Origin: Rhyzopertha dominica
Lineage: Eukaryota > Arthropoda > Insecta > Coleoptera > Bostrichidae
Direction of reading: 5' to 3'
DNA: 64,000 nucleotides
Assembly (NCBI GenBank): GCA_025024175.1
Contig: QCXZ01000041.1
Span: 29,073,786-29,137,785 of the forward strand
Part shown: piece after piece, positions 45,010 through 57,720 of the stretch
Numbering within the stretch: the stretch's first letter is position 1
How the letters are laid out: each line of letters begins with the position of its first letter
Notes under the pieces: generated by a model
The model's input: the letters and a program-made list of their open reading frames with translations, nothing else
Told to the model about the DNA's origin: nothing
Database searches by the model: none
Program-made: the position numbers and the translations under genes

Positions 45010-46980
45010 GCTGTTGCCCGCGGCTTTGCTCGCGTAAAAGAAGATCGTATATATCAAATATAAAAAACCGAAATGAAATTATCTTCAAACAAATAGAGGT
45101 CTAATTTCTAATCAAATTTATATTCTACAACATTTAACTAAAAGCCTAAATGTTTAAATATTACTTCGAAAACAGTAAAAAGTCTATAGTCATCCTTTTT
45201 CATCCCCCTCAGGGAAGATATTTCTAAAAACAGTGAAGCATGTGTTATTTTCTCACTAAAGACTTGACTATAAAATTTCATGTCTAGTTATTGTTATTAC
45301 TTTGGAACTAACGAAAATCACATACAAATTTTCAGTCTTTTTTTAAACTTCTAGGGGTGGAATGTCCACAACAGTTATCTAGGTATGTGCAAAATTCTAA
45401 ATGATATCCTAAACACGTAATTCATATTAATTACTTCGTAAATAATTCAACTTAAAAAATTCTCCGAGATGGAATTTTTAAAAAGGCTGAACTGCTTACC
45501 GTGTTGTTTTCTTATTGTTTCATGCTTTGAAATTCAGCTTCAAAAATGACGGACCTCCCATACAGACTTTATCCTTTATTTTATGGAACATGCTTTATTT
45601 AGAAAGATTCATGCTTCAAGAGTGACGTACTTCCATACAAACCTTCATCCCCTAGGTAAATTACTTAAGGGTAGATTTTACAAAAACGCTGGAACACGGG
45701 TTTATTTATTTCCAATCGAAAACTTAAAAATAGTTACATGTTTACCTCCATATATAGAGACTTTCATTCCTATTTCATCCCCTTAAGGAAGAAATTTACA
45801 AAAACCCTGAAACGCGTATTTAATTATTTCAAAACAAAAGCCTACAAAGATAGCTTAATGTTTCTGGCTTCAAAAATGAGGAATTTCTATACAAATTTTC
45901 ATTCCCTATTAGATTCCTTCAAGGGTAAAATTTACAAGAACGCTGGAAAGCTGTTTACTTATTTCCAATTAAAAGCCTAAAAATAAAGTTTTATACTTCA
46001 TCCTATATTTCAACGTTTAAGGAAGAAATTGATTAAAAAAACTCTAAAAAACTTGTTAATTTATTTCTAATCAAAAGGCTAAAAATGAAGTTTGATATTT
46101 CTAGCTTCAAAAATAATTAACTTCCATACAAACATTTATCGCCTTTTCCTCTCCTTAAGGAGATCTATCCAGCGAAAACAGGGCTAGATTGTAAGCATTT
46201 CCTGTTATAAATTACACGCTCAAAGAACGTAATATCTGCTTCAACCATTTTTTGCAAAGAAATTGTCCTGCATTTATGTGCCTACGTTACGAAGTTTTAG
46301 ATTCAAATTTAATTGTTTGATAATCAGGCAATGTACGGAAATCAAGAAATGCCTATTCTATAAATATACTTAATTTCTGTGGAAAAAGCTATAGCGGTGT
46401 TTACACAATTTGAAACCAAAAATAGCAGTTTTGCGGTCGACTACAAGGAAACATCCCAACGTTTTCACTGGCGCCTGTACGATACCAGTATAACAGTTAC
46501 TGACTAGTTGGCCTCCAATAGAAGAGTGCTGACGTCTCCCATTTTTATTCCACACGATTTTCGTTTGCGAGGTAGATCCGCCTTAAGGGTGGAATTTACA
46601 AAAACGCTGGAACGCTGTTTATTTATTTCCAAACAAAAGCTCAAAATAATGGGTTTTGCATGATTTATAATCATAAGCCTAAAAATAAAATTTTATGCTT
46701 CTAACTTCAAAAATACGGAATTCTATACAAATTTTCATTCCCTGTTTCATTCTCTTAAAGGTTAAATAGGTATAGAGAATTACTGAAATACATATTTATT
46801 TATTTCTAATCAAAATGCGGAAAGAAAAACGGCGAAATATATTTATTTGTTTCTAACCAAATGGCTAAAGATAAAATTTCATGCTTCTAGCTTCCAAAAT
46901 GATGTTTTTTCGGATAAACTTTCATCCCCTATTTTGCCCCCTTAGGGATAGAATTTCCGAAAATGCCCTGCTGGCCAAAT
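45010..46980. repeat. Diverged tandem array, period about 120 bp
   Basis: Starts with tagctgttgcccgcggcttt, a phrase typical of a widespread insect repeat. Then a unit recurs: cttcaaaaatgacggacttccatacaaa-ttcatcccc, cccttaagg, tagaatttacaaaaacgctgaaac, tttatttatttccaa-caaaagcctaaaaat. Unit landmarks (the cttcaaaaatga phrase or its decayed form) lie near 45615, 45750, 45870, 46108, 46706 and 46890, mostly multiples of about 120 bp. A block at about 46190-46570 lacks the unit and may be an insertion. The open frames at 45583-45980 are by-products of the repeat. Confidence 0.65.
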
Positions 46981-47917
46981 TAAAATAATATAACATTTTA
47001 AAACTTTACACATTTGTTGTGATGTATTATGAAACATTATACGGATCACTACCATTTAGAATGTGTACTTACATCACTGGTACTTACTCAACTATTACAC
47101 TAACTACTAAGCTAGACAACCATTAATTAATGGCTTCTGACTGCAGATTGTTCATTGCTTTTGGACTTGCTGTACAGATAAAGGACTTAGATGGTAAAGT
47201 GTCTTTATGATATTTCCGATTTTCCTATCGATCTTGGTAAGCTGTAGAAAGTGAGTCGCTTGAAAATTATAACTGCCTGTATAAAAAAAAACATGTAAAA
47301 TTTCTATAGGTCGGAGCTAAGATATTTGCTCCTGCACTTCAGCTACTTCTTTTCGCACCAGTTCTTTGGATTCCTTTTTAGTTATTAGTTTAACTGGTTG
47401 ACAACATGAGGCCGATGAGTGGCATTGACTTTGCCAAATTTCAGTTCTTTTGGTCGCCAACAAGAATATTTGTTTACTTCATCTAAAAACGCGTAGATTT
47501 ATTTAAAGGTGGTCTTTAGTCTTTTAATCGTTTGGCTATCATATTTAACTAGAATTATATTTTCAAAAATTAAACGATTATTGAGCTATTGGGAATATTT
47601 ATATTTAAATTAGTTCTGCCAACTCTGTTGAATGTGCATTCTAATGCCCTGGAATTTACTCCTTAATTTCTCTTCATGTGTCAATAGAATCGTCCAAATT
47701 GAGATTTTCAACGATATTTAAAAGATCGCATGTTAGATTTTTTATCGCTATATCTTTTCGCCAAATTTCTAGAATATTGTTTTGCGTAACCTTGTATGTT
47801 GGCACTAAAAAATTGTAAAACAAAGTTATGACATAATAAGAAAATCGCCACTTATACTTACATAAGTAAGTAATTAAGAAGCAACAAAAAAGCTTTTGCA
47901 TGTTATTGCGAAAAATA
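46981..47917. other. No gene recognised
   Basis: AT-rich; short ORFs only. Confidence 0.4.
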
Positions 47918-48854
47918 CAGGGTCCGCCACCTAAAGACTCATATTTTCTTTTATTTTTTTAGGCACAACCTTAAGTTATATGTCAAATTGTAGGTTTATT
48001 AAACCCCTTGAAAATGACAGTGATTTTTTGCAAATTATGATATTTTGCAAATAATTCTGATTTTTGTAAATATTTTTTTTTACCTTACCCGTATAATAAT
48101 ATTGCTTCATAGTTGCATGCCTACTATATTGACTTCTTCAATTGGTGTCATTACCATGTATGCGTAATTTTTACTTCTACTTAGTGAAAAACGAAAAAAA
48201 TCTTCGCCGCCATATTCTATTAATAGGGCTGTTTACAATTTTTTAAGTGTTAGTTTAACAGTTTATTACGGTAAAATTATGCCTACATACCAATCTCTGC
48301 GCAAAAAACCTCGAAATTATGAGTTACTTTTAAATAAATGAAGTATAAACTTCGTTCTTATGAGGGAGGCTAAGAAACGACACCCTGCGATAAGGCTAGT
48401 GCGTGATGTAGAAAATTAAAGTGGTACCTATAAGTATAAAACTTGTAATTTTCTACGTAATCGTATAAAATTGACACTTGTCATTCCATTTAATAAACTA
48501 GGAAGCAACTATTGCATATTTTAAACTAACATTTAAAACCCTATCAACAGAATATGGAGGCGACTAGTTTTTCTTGGTTTTCACTAAGGAGTAAAAATTA
48601 TGCATAGTACATGATAATGACACAAATTGAAGAAGACAAAAATCAGCATCCAACTATGAAGCAATATCTATTATACCGGGTAAGGTAAAAAATATTTACA
48701 AAAATTAATATTATTTGCAAAATATCATAACTAGCACTACACTCACGATGTCATTTTTAAAGGGTTTAAAAAGACTTACAGTTCGATATATAACTAAGAT
48801 TGCATAAAGAAAAAAGAAAACACATTCCTAGGGAGTTTTAGGCGGCGGATCTTG
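47918..48854. mobile_element. Foldback MITE of 937 bp, Tc1/mariner-type ends
   Basis: TA-CAGGGTCCGCCACCTAAA at the left, and on the right the reverse complement of TA-CAAGATCCGCCGCCTAAA. The inverted repeat continues through nearly the whole element. For example, ttttaccttacccgtataataatattgcttcatag on the left pairs with its complement at about 48645-48700, and gacttcttcaattggtgtcattaccatgta pairs with its complement at about 48610-48640. A spacer of roughly 100 bp lies near 48350-48450. TA flanks both ends. No transposase. The two arms have diverged by about one base in six or seven, so the element is old. Confidence 0.8.
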
Positions 48855-50480
48855 TAGCCTGATTAAGTTTGAATAACTACAAAGAGCTCGTCTAGATCTT
48901 TATTTTTTATTTTTTCCACTGTGCGTCGTTGTTTTAGTTCTTACGTCAACTGTTTTGCCAGCCATAGTATTGACACCTGTAGGAAATTGAGGATATCGTG
49001 CATAATGTGGAACACATAAATATGACGACTCACTTTGAAAACTGTAGCCTTTTTGGTTGAGGATAAAACGACGATTCTCTTACATTAGGGCTTCAACTGC
49101 CAAAATGGACTCCGGCGTCACAACACCATCAATTGGTTTTATGTTTTCACTGTGCAATTAACGAACACTGTTCCTGCCTAGTGCAGTACTTTAAAGGAGT
49201 CACCATATTTATACTATCGGTGTGACAATGCTTTGAATTTTTCTACGATACGTCACTAACCGAGCTTTATAGAATAATACGTCTGCCAACTTTTAACACA
49301 AAGTTCTATTTAATACACCTTGCACTTTTGAGGTTTCCGCTCGCCCTGCTGTATATTAAACTCATGAAAATAATAAAAAATATCGTTTGTTTTTATTACG
49401 CAGTCACTTGACAAGATAAATTAAAAATTAAATTAAAAAATTAATAATATTAAATTTAATAAGTAAATAAAATTAAATTAAATTAAAATTAAACTGGCAA
49501 AGACTTATGTATGTTTATGTAACACAGAGCCTTACAGGAAGCTAACAAATCAAGTATTTATAAATCCGTTGTGTTTTCTACTTTAGATAGCGAAACTGAT
49601 GTTCTGGTATGTTACAGAACCGTGCATACAAACAGGTCGTTATCTATCTCTAACATATGACACCGTCAGTTTCGTTTAAAGAATAATAACTTGAACGTAA
49701 TGGAACTACCACGTGCAATGTATAGTTTGGCATTTGTGTACGCGTCACATTGTAACAAGAGGGAGGAGTAAAGCCACAAACATCTTGCAAACAATGCTGT
49801 ACTGCGATATGGAGACCATTAACGTCATATCAGTGTAATATACAAGATAAAACGCACCTTATTACAAGCCCAAGGGTATTGTTTAAGAAAAACCGTTGAG
49901 TACATGTTTAGAAGCTGCATAGCATACCGGTTTGTGAAAAAAATACACAATTACTGCTGTCCTTAATAAAAACATTACATGTACACAGTTAGGATGTTAT
50001 TTTTAATTATAATAAACGCACAAATAGCTATAATTTTTGAGTTTCAGGTTTCAAGAATTAGTATTTTCGAGCGGGCAGATTTATTATTGTACTTTGATGT
50101 TTAAGAACAGATATAAAGAGTAGTAAACGTGGCAACTATATTTGATTATTGATCTTTAGAGTGTATTGATGTGTTCGTACAAATGTGCACTGCTTCCTGT
50201 TTAACGTTAGGGCTTGCTATTAAAGGGCATAACCTACAGTAAAACGTTGATAATAATCGATCCTTAAATATTAGAAAACAATCCACGGTTATTGTTCTAT
50301 GACAGTATGAAAAATAAAACCGTGTCGCTGTATTAATGAAAGCTACATAATAACTAGTAATAATAAGCATAAGAGACCCAATAATAATTGTAAGTAAGTG
50401 AGCTACCAAAGAACGGGTGAAAATCGCACAATAGAACCTAGAATAATAATAATGGGTCACGCCTTCACGGTGCCCTATGA
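48855..50480. other. No gene recognised; A/T-only run at 49410-49493
   Basis: The A/T-only run is made of repeating aaattaaaatt-like units. The rest shows no coding or structured signal that I can support. Confidence 0.45.
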
Positions 50481-50954
50481 ACTCATTAATAAACTCGTCT
50501 GTTTATCGACGCAATCAGGTGATCGATTTCTTCCCGAAATGTCTCATTTCGAGCTACTTGTACATTATCGTTAACCGCCCCTATCGAAGCCCCAACGCAG
50601 CTAGTTCACTTTATTTCGCTATCAGGAGTGTCTAAACTTAACAAACCGCAAAGCGGCCAATAATTCCCACGGATGGTCGTGGGGCAGACGATCTTCATCA
50701 TATAGCCTGTCATCACCCATCAATTACTGACGGGATGAATGGAACTGTTGATGGCACCAGTTGTTAAGTTGAACACACGCTTGTCCTCTTTTAAGCAAGG
50801 GTTGCCAAGAGGAGATGAACCACGTGGCAGTTTAACAAGCATCTGCCACGATCACAAAACAAAACTAGGAGCGATCGAACGCCCATAGCCAGCTTTCGTC
50901 GTCCAGATGCCGCCCATCCAAGAGACGTCATCTGNTTAAACCCAGTTTAACTAG
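50481..50954 (-). other. Probable 3' UTR of the R2-clade LINE
   Basis: GC-richer than its left flank and directly downstream of the endonuclease stop on the minus strand. The exact 3' end of the element could not be set because no target duplication or tail is obvious. Confidence 0.35.
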
Positions 50955-51966
50955 CTGCCAGGACAGCGTACAACTGGCGTACTTCATTGATTCCACGGCA
51001 CCTCCCATACGCCCTCGTCCACGTCCAGGCAGGATGTGATGCCTGCATCATCACGGTATTTGGAAATGTTTGCATTGTGGGCGGCTTCCAAGTTTGAGGA
51101 CGAGGCTACTACCTGCACATCAATAACGTGAGCTACCTGTCCCTTAATGGCCACGATGTCCGATTTGCGCGTCCTCACCCGTGTTTCAAAACGCGGGTTC
51201 CTGCGAACCTTAAAACCCCCTCGCTTCNTGTGGTCCGCCAGAACATCAGCTACCCTATCATGCCGTAAAACGCATCCTCCGTGTGTGCGATGGCACTGCT
51301 AGACCACGTGCTTTCCGAGGCTCTACACCCGGCTTGGCACATTGCTTGGGCCCTTGCTCGCCGATCAGCACTCCGCGAGGTTCGCATCCGGGATGGCAAG
51401 GCGTTGATGTGTACGTGGCGCGCATGCACGTAGTCGCTTCCGCAGTGTGGCAGACCAGAACGCCGCCCGATCCTCCCACATGGAGCTACTTCTGGAGCTA
51501 CTCACCTTCTTCAGTGCCCCGCCATCTACTGACTCGTCCAATAAAACGCACCACGCGAACGTGAGCTCACCAACTGCTCCGAAGTACTGGATCTCATGAT
51601 AGAGCAAGACGCGCAAGCCCGTACGTACCCGACCATCGACTTTCGAAGTCTCTCACATCTCTCTAGTCGCAGCCGAGGCACGAATGCCCAAACCTCCCTG
51701 TCGTATAGGACATCCTTCGGCAGANTAAGCCAGGCACGAATAATGGATGTGACGATGGGCTGTCCCATTGCCTCTGATGAAGACCAGAGGTGATCTACTG
51801 CCATGAGCATGCACATGCTCTTCCGACTAAAATTGAGGATCGTTTTCCTCACCAAGTCGCTTTTTAACACTTGGTGGATCATCCTGCATACCCAGATAGA
51901 ATCCATTTTCGTTCCTAAAGACAAGTATTCGTTGTCTGAAAAAAAAACTACTCGAGTCAGTTGCAT
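50955..51966 (-). pseudogene. R2-clade LINE: RT thumb, CCHC and restriction-like endonuclease fragment
   Basis: Minus strand, reading across shifts. After the catalytic RT: TSIIRAWLxLPKDVLYD and WAFVPRLRLERCERLRK, matching the R-WL-LP-DTP and LR-RRERL segments that follow the R2 RT. Then a zinc knuckle split between frames (CQAGCRASEST, then CHRTHGG). Then VADVLADH, KRGGFKVRRNPRF, RTRKSDIVAIKGQVAHVIDVQV, SSNLEAAHNANISKYRDD. This is the C-terminal restriction-like endonuclease with its R-x-D ... D/E-V core. The frame stops at 50984. Such elements nick a specific target; this copy lacks the N-terminal DNA-binding fingers and RT palm and is frameshifted, with an N near 51725. Confidence 0.85.
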
Positions 51967-52081
51967 CGACGCTCTAGAGCCAGGGACAGCACAATATGAA
52001 AAGAACCAAAACTTCTTATTCGGAGAAATAGCCCGCGTCCCAATATCCTTAAAATCAAGAAGTATAACTAAATCATAAAAT

Positions 52082-52860
52082 ACTGCTTAAATCACAAAGT
52101 ATTATTAGCAATTCTTAATGCTTGTGCTTGCAAATTAATATCAAGCTTCTTGGGCGATAGAATTCAAATAGTAAGAGTTACTGAAAAATTGTCTAATTCA
52201 GGTTGAGTGTTAAGCGGTGTACCACATGTGTCTANTTTTAGACCACCGTTGTTCATTCTCTGCACTTCGACAATTGTCACTGGCATTAGGTTTAGTAATT
52301 ACCACTTATTTGCTGATAACAATCTTTCTCGTTAGGTATTTTATGAAAATGATGTTCTTGCAGAGCACAGACTAAATAAAGACCTGGCTGGCTTCTCTAG
52401 GTATGTTTGCCGTCACTCGCTTTTAATTAATCCACAAAAACTTAAACTACGGAGTTGTTTGGAAATAATTGTTGTGGTATGTATGTGACTCAACTTGCTA
52501 GCAATCTTAATATTCAGAACAAAGGTACTCAACCAGTGTTTGTTGAGACCGCGAAAAACCTGGATGCATTTCGAATCTAGTGACCATGTAAATACATTAA
52601 CCCAAAGAGCATTTACTACCACAAAACTAATAGACAATATCCATTTTATTGACTATAAAACAAAAATTATTTTAAGTGTTACCTCTGTAGCACTAAAATT
52701 ATACATCGGGGTTGTATGCTCCATGCCTGGACGGAACACACGAGAGAAGAATGCAGATTAGATAATGTTTTCTCGTTCACTATAAAACGCTGGCAAAAAT
52801 TATTAAACCGACGTTTTGATTACAACTGTAATCTTTGTAATAGAAGGGAACTTTAAAATA
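52082..52860 (+). pseudogene. Jockey-type LINE RT fragment
   Basis: Plus strand: RIQIVRVTEKLSNSG, stop, VLSGVPHVSxFRPPLFIL, TSTIVTGIRFSNYHLFADN. The last segment is the YADD box decayed to FADN. Then ENDVLAEHRLNKDLAGFSRYVCRHSLLINPQKLKL, the region after the catalytic motif. After a gap, about 52600-52860 shows only scattered traces. One N lies near 52235. The reading matches Jockey-superfamily LINE RTs. It lies back to back with the R2-clade fragment on the other strand. Confidence 0.75.
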
Positions 52861-54904
52861 TCGTCTGACACGAATTCAGACAACATTTTGAAAGTAAATA
52901 AGTAAATTACCAAACAAGCGAGGCGTCATAGAAACAACATGCCAACCTGATTAAATTTAAACCTACCGCCGCGCTGTAAAAGGAACTACCTACTAGATAT
53001 AAAAACTCGGCTGACAGAATTTACTTAATTTTGGACGAGTATATTTATTATTAATTGACTAAATACTCTTATTGCTAAAATTCGTTGTGCTCATGTCCTT
53101 ATAATACATTCTTTTGAGTAGGGGTTGTGAGATATGGCATGTAGATATCTGTCTGTGTGTTGGTTTTCTGTAAATCGCATGTTTTAACTGTCCAGTGTTT
53201 ACTCTGTAAATTTGGATATTCAAGAAAAATAAACTACCATTGCTTTCTAATTCAATGGTAAATTTTATGTCAGGATTTTAACTAGTCAAATTATTTAGAA
53301 ACTCACCTAACTGTTCTACACCGTGTCTTTATCTAATATAATGGCATTAAAAACTGTCAACATATTACACATAAATTGAAGTGCATACCATGGCTAAAAT
53401 AAGAAGAGCCACTCGTTCTTGCAATGTGGTGTGTCTGCTGTTTTGAGAGACCAACAAAATTATTAGCTAAAAACCCAACATGTATTTTTGAAAGAGAAAG
53501 AGTTATTGTGCCAATGGAAGTTGACCCACATCCATGTAGATGAGATTACTGCGAGACAGCAGCTTTCTTGTCAGACCAATTTTTACTCGCATAAACGTCA
53601 AAGAACTCTGCCTAGAGATAATTAGATTAATGGCTTTAAACAATGGTTTCCCAAGTTCTTACGCCTTTATAACTGGTACTCCATAAAGCATAATTTTTAG
53701 GCGAAACTGCAAAAATATAGGTAAAAGACAAGTACCTTGAATGGAAGTAATGGTTTCTCTTGAATACAAGCGATTTTTTTGCGCTATCTGGTTTAGATAA
53801 ATTATTTAACTTACATGCTCTATAAAATGCTGAAAAAAAACGTAAATGCAAACCTATTTATTGCTTCTTTCCTATCTTAATATACTTAATAAGTCAGCAT
53901 TTATTTTATTACATTCCAAACCATTAGAATGTTGCTAAAAGGTAAGTCTGTACAAGGAGAATTTACCAGACACCGACTTCCTAAATAATAAAGGGTCTAG
54001 ACACCTGATGACCTAGTGACAGATATATACAGGATTAGCAGTAACTATCGATTTATACAGTTTGTGAACTAATAATAAATGCTCGCACCAAAAAATTCCA
54101 ATGATTGATTAGCTTATCATTGACATTAATTAACTAAATCATTAATTAATCCATTCCGCACGTATATGTACCTGTCAGTCGGAAACACGATACTTCAATA
54201 AATGTTAACATAACTTCTCATTTTACTTCAAGCACATACGCTCTAGTTTTGAAACAAACGTAGCGGATATCATAGTAATGGGTGCTGTCGGTTATTAATC
54301 ATAATTATCTCAACAGTTTTACAGACCAGCTCATTCATAGTTACATAAACGGGGACGCTACTATAGGCAATTGTGGTCTGTAATCTTGAATTCCATAACG
54401 AGCAGAAGTGCTACGATGCAGTAAATAGGTATTTTATGACTATGTCGTAGTTTAGTGCATCTCACATAATCCGCTGAATTTAACAAGGCGTACACTGAGG
54501 TCAGGTGTACAGGCCACTGTAGTTGCGAGAAACATTTTCCTCCATTACTGCAGTTACTGCATTATTAAAGATCAGCTTATGCTTTTAATTCCTTTTATTT
54601 GTGGTACGTGTACAGAGGATGCTTGTTTTAAAGCCCGGTAAGACCTTAAATTTGAATAATTATTATGAGAACCAACTTTTGATATCAAATCTTTAATTGA
54701 AATATCAGTAATGATATTTATATTTAAAAATGACTTCAGGCATTTCAAGGCCACCGCTGCTGTTCCTGAGGAACAAATTTTGTTTAATTTTGGGACGCTT
54801 TCTATAAATGATTTTTAAGTCCGTCTGCCATGAATTCATGATGAATTTAGTTTACAAGGCGTACAGTTTTGCTGGTTTATAAAAGAAAAACTAATGACTT
54901 CGCG
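52861..54904. other. No gene recognised
   Basis: Short ORFs only. The first few hundred bases may be 3' UTR of the LINE fragment; no other structure seen. Confidence 0.4.
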
Positions 54905-55212
54905 TTGGCCAATAGGAAATAATCTAGAGGCTTCAAATCGCAGGCCCTAGGTGGGCAGTTGATATGTCAGCTTCTTTTAATGTTCACATCAATGTCGTCC
55001 ATATCTTGAAAGATGGTTCAGCTTGAAACTGAACCATAGCCAAATCAACGAATGAATGATACAAGCGCAATGGCCTTCTGACTTTAATTGCTGCACCAGC
55101 TGTGGATCTTATCTGGATCTAGCCCAAGATCTACATGCAACTTCAACTATGGTTGGTGACCAATGACGAATAGATTATTTTAAATTTGCTTGCACGCTTT
55201 CGGTTACATCAG
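54905..55212 (-). pseudogene. Mariner/IS630-type transposase relic with internal deletion
   Basis: Minus strand: DVTESVQANLK, SIRHWSPTIVEVACRS, DPQLVQQLKSEGH and, in another frame, SFVDLAMVQFQAEPSFKI. This matches the helix-turn-helix and linker part of insect mariner/IS630 transposases (SIRHRSQ-LG, P-K-QL-QELKP-D, F-DWAL-QL---P-F). It then jumps to CPPRACDLKPLDYFLLA, the WPPRSPDLTPLDFFLWG motif that carries the second catalytic Asp. The segment holding the first catalytic Asp (I-FSDEAHF) is deleted. Stops interrupt both parts. The C-terminal tail left of 54905 is too decayed to read. Confidence 0.72.
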
Positions 55213-57404
55213 TAATGTACTCTTCAGTTTGCACATTGCTCCAACTTATTTGTGTATTCTTTAGTTATGTGGTACGAAATATATTCACAGTGCAACCTAC
55301 CACTTTATCCAAGCCCAATGCATAGATTTAAAATATGCGTAATAAAGGAGATTGATTGACGTTAGCCGTCTATAATTTCTTATTTTCTTATTTTAATGAT
55401 GAATTGTGTCGGTAGCAATTTAAAATTTCGTGAGTGACATCAGGAACAGCATTTATGTACTAATTATTACTTGATTGAGGATCATATTGAGCCTGGAAGG
55501 TAAAGATTGTCAACTATCTTTTTTCAAATTACGCCAGGAACCTGCAGTTCACTTTGAACGTATTACGTACTCACAAAAGCGCTTTTATTGCCTTCTGTAA
55601 GCTAAGGTGGTACTGATATAATATTTAAAATGCTGAATATTTTTAGTTCATTTCCATTCAGAGTAAGCTTTATCGCGTAACTTTATTAATTGCCTCGTGT
55701 TATCAGTCAACAAAAGCTGATATGGCTTAGTTATATGTATGTATAATAGACTATGCTTATCAAACTATTTTAGTGTGTTGGTTTAAAAAAATTTTTTTTT
55801 ATTAATTTTCGAAATATTGTTTGAAGAGGCAAGTTACCTAAATTTGCGGAAAAAGCTTAGTCATTCAAGAACGTGCTTAGAATGCTACAATTTAAGAACT
55901 CCCATATACTTAATAATAACTGGTAAAAATAATATTTGCGATATTTAATTAATTTAANTGCACATGTAACTATTATTAAGAATATCGTCAAGTCTTTGAA
56001 GAAAATCAATAGCTACATCAGGCCATTTTTAATTTAGACAACCGTTAATTTAGTCTGTACGTGAATCTCCATTTCCTGAGGAATTCAGACGTCTCGAGCG
56101 CAAAAGGAACAAAAGACCAGTCGGAATCCGAACGTGCAAAAAGGCTTAAACATTTTTCGATCCATTACTTTTCATTAGGGAGCCTGAAAGTGGCTGTACA
56201 ACTTCGACTATAAGTTAACCGTTAGCGGGTTAACCGTCGTTCGGCTTACGTGGCCGCCGACGGCGTCGGTGTCGGACAGGTGTGTGTTTCTACTTGATGT
56301 ACGGCCCCTGACCGGACAGAAGTACGTTGCGGGTACGTGTCGCATCCGGATGGATGCCCAGGATCCCACTGCGACGCCGTCCACCCTGATTTATGCCCGA
56401 CTTCGTTTAATAATGTGGCATCATCTGAAAGGCACTGCCTTAATGAGATTCGTAGCAGCCTTGCCTACATTCGACGATTCTTAATATTGGCTTCGTTATG
56501 ACGCTGGAGGTAATACAAACACCAGCAGGTATTCAAATTGAAAAGCGCCGGCGCCGTATGCGTGCGTGTGTATTTAGGACTTAAAATATTAAACCATCGG
56601 TTCAGATTTCTAACAAAGAAAGATATGAGCAAAGCCATCCTTCAGAAGACATTTTTAGAATGGATAGGTTTTGACATTAATTTAACATACTGTTGTGGTT
56701 TCGCGTTCAGTCTTCACACTTCGAATATTCTGGAACAACCTTCAAGAACATTCGACCGATCGCGGTAATGCTCGAAGAGCATGCGTCATTCGCCAGTGGC
56801 CTGTGTGATCAAATTAAAAAAGGAAACATGGTTGCATAGACAATGAAAGCAGCTTCAAAAATGATGTGTAAATTGAACTCTCTTGCATTATGAATCTTTT
56901 AAGAGGCGGATCTGTCCGCTAGACGAATGCAGAAATAACTTTGAAACCAAGACAAATTTGATCACCCTTCAAATTCAAATTGAGTTATTTCGGGTTTTTC
57001 CAAACTTGGACTAAATCGGATATCAATAGGAGGTAGATTTTAGCCGGGACACCCGTATTTACGTGTGGATTTTAAGAAGCACTGCTTACTACCACGCTTA
57101 TTACTGAGAACTGACTTATTTTTTAAAGTGTAGAAAAAATATTGGTCCATATAACCAAAGGTCAACAGCAATAAATCAAGCTGATGCAGACGTCATTATT
57201 CCTGGTATTTAATTTTATCCAAAATTTTTCACATATTACGAGTACTTCCATGTAATATGGTAATTCTGATTGTTTTGCATACAGTGTATTTCATCTATAA
57301 AAGTGACAGGGCGTCATCAGTGACATCATTGCGCAGTAGCTCTATTTTCGAACAAGGTCAGCTGTTGGAATAATTATCCCATAGGCGTCGAAACCGGTTT
57401 ACTA
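55213..57404. other. No gene recognised
   Basis: GC-richer islet at about 56230-56480 with an open frame (56269-56484, 71 codons) but no recognisable domain. Otherwise AT-rich. Confidence 0.35.
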
Positions 57405-57720
57405 GACTACCGGTAAAGCCGCCAAGAAGGCTTGAAAGGTGCAAAAGAACATCTCGAAGAGCAACAAAAAGAAGAAACGCCGAAGGAAGGAGAGCTGCGC
57501 CATTCACATTTACAAGGTGCTGAAGCAGGTCCATCCCAACACCAATATCTTCTGCAATATATCCAGAAAATATTTTCGACACGCCACTGGTATCGCGATG
57601 AATACATAGGCAACCAGGCTCGCCGCGCATATGACGGTACCACTTGATGACGTCGCTGTCACTTTCTCCCGTGAAAAACGCTGTACTTGAGGCATGTTAC
57701 ACCTTGAAATTCTTTCTTTC
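57405..57720 (+). pseudogene. Histone H2B pseudogene
   Basis: From 57408 the plus strand reads TGKAAKKA, stop, [38 protein letters not shown]. This is the insect H2B tail and first helix ([44 protein letters not shown]) with an in-frame TGA replacing a Gly codon. The middle ([20 protein letters not shown]) is scrambled by indels. RLAAH followed by a diverged STITSR-like stretch and LSPVKNAVLEA (the LPGELAKHAVSEG end) can still be followed to about 57700. H2B packages DNA in nucleosomes; this copy cannot. No other histone gene is seen beside it, so it may be a processed or transposed orphan copy. The minus-strand ORFs here are shadows. Confidence 0.88.

Noticed and set aside
45583..45980. Two overlapping ORFs of 67 and 80 codons
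   Set aside because: They are translations of the 120-bp tandem unit (repeating FTKTL/FTS-like phrases), not a gene.
51283..51564. ORFs on the plus strand within the R2-clade element
   Set aside because: They are shadows of the minus-strand LINE, whose peptides are clearly recognisable.
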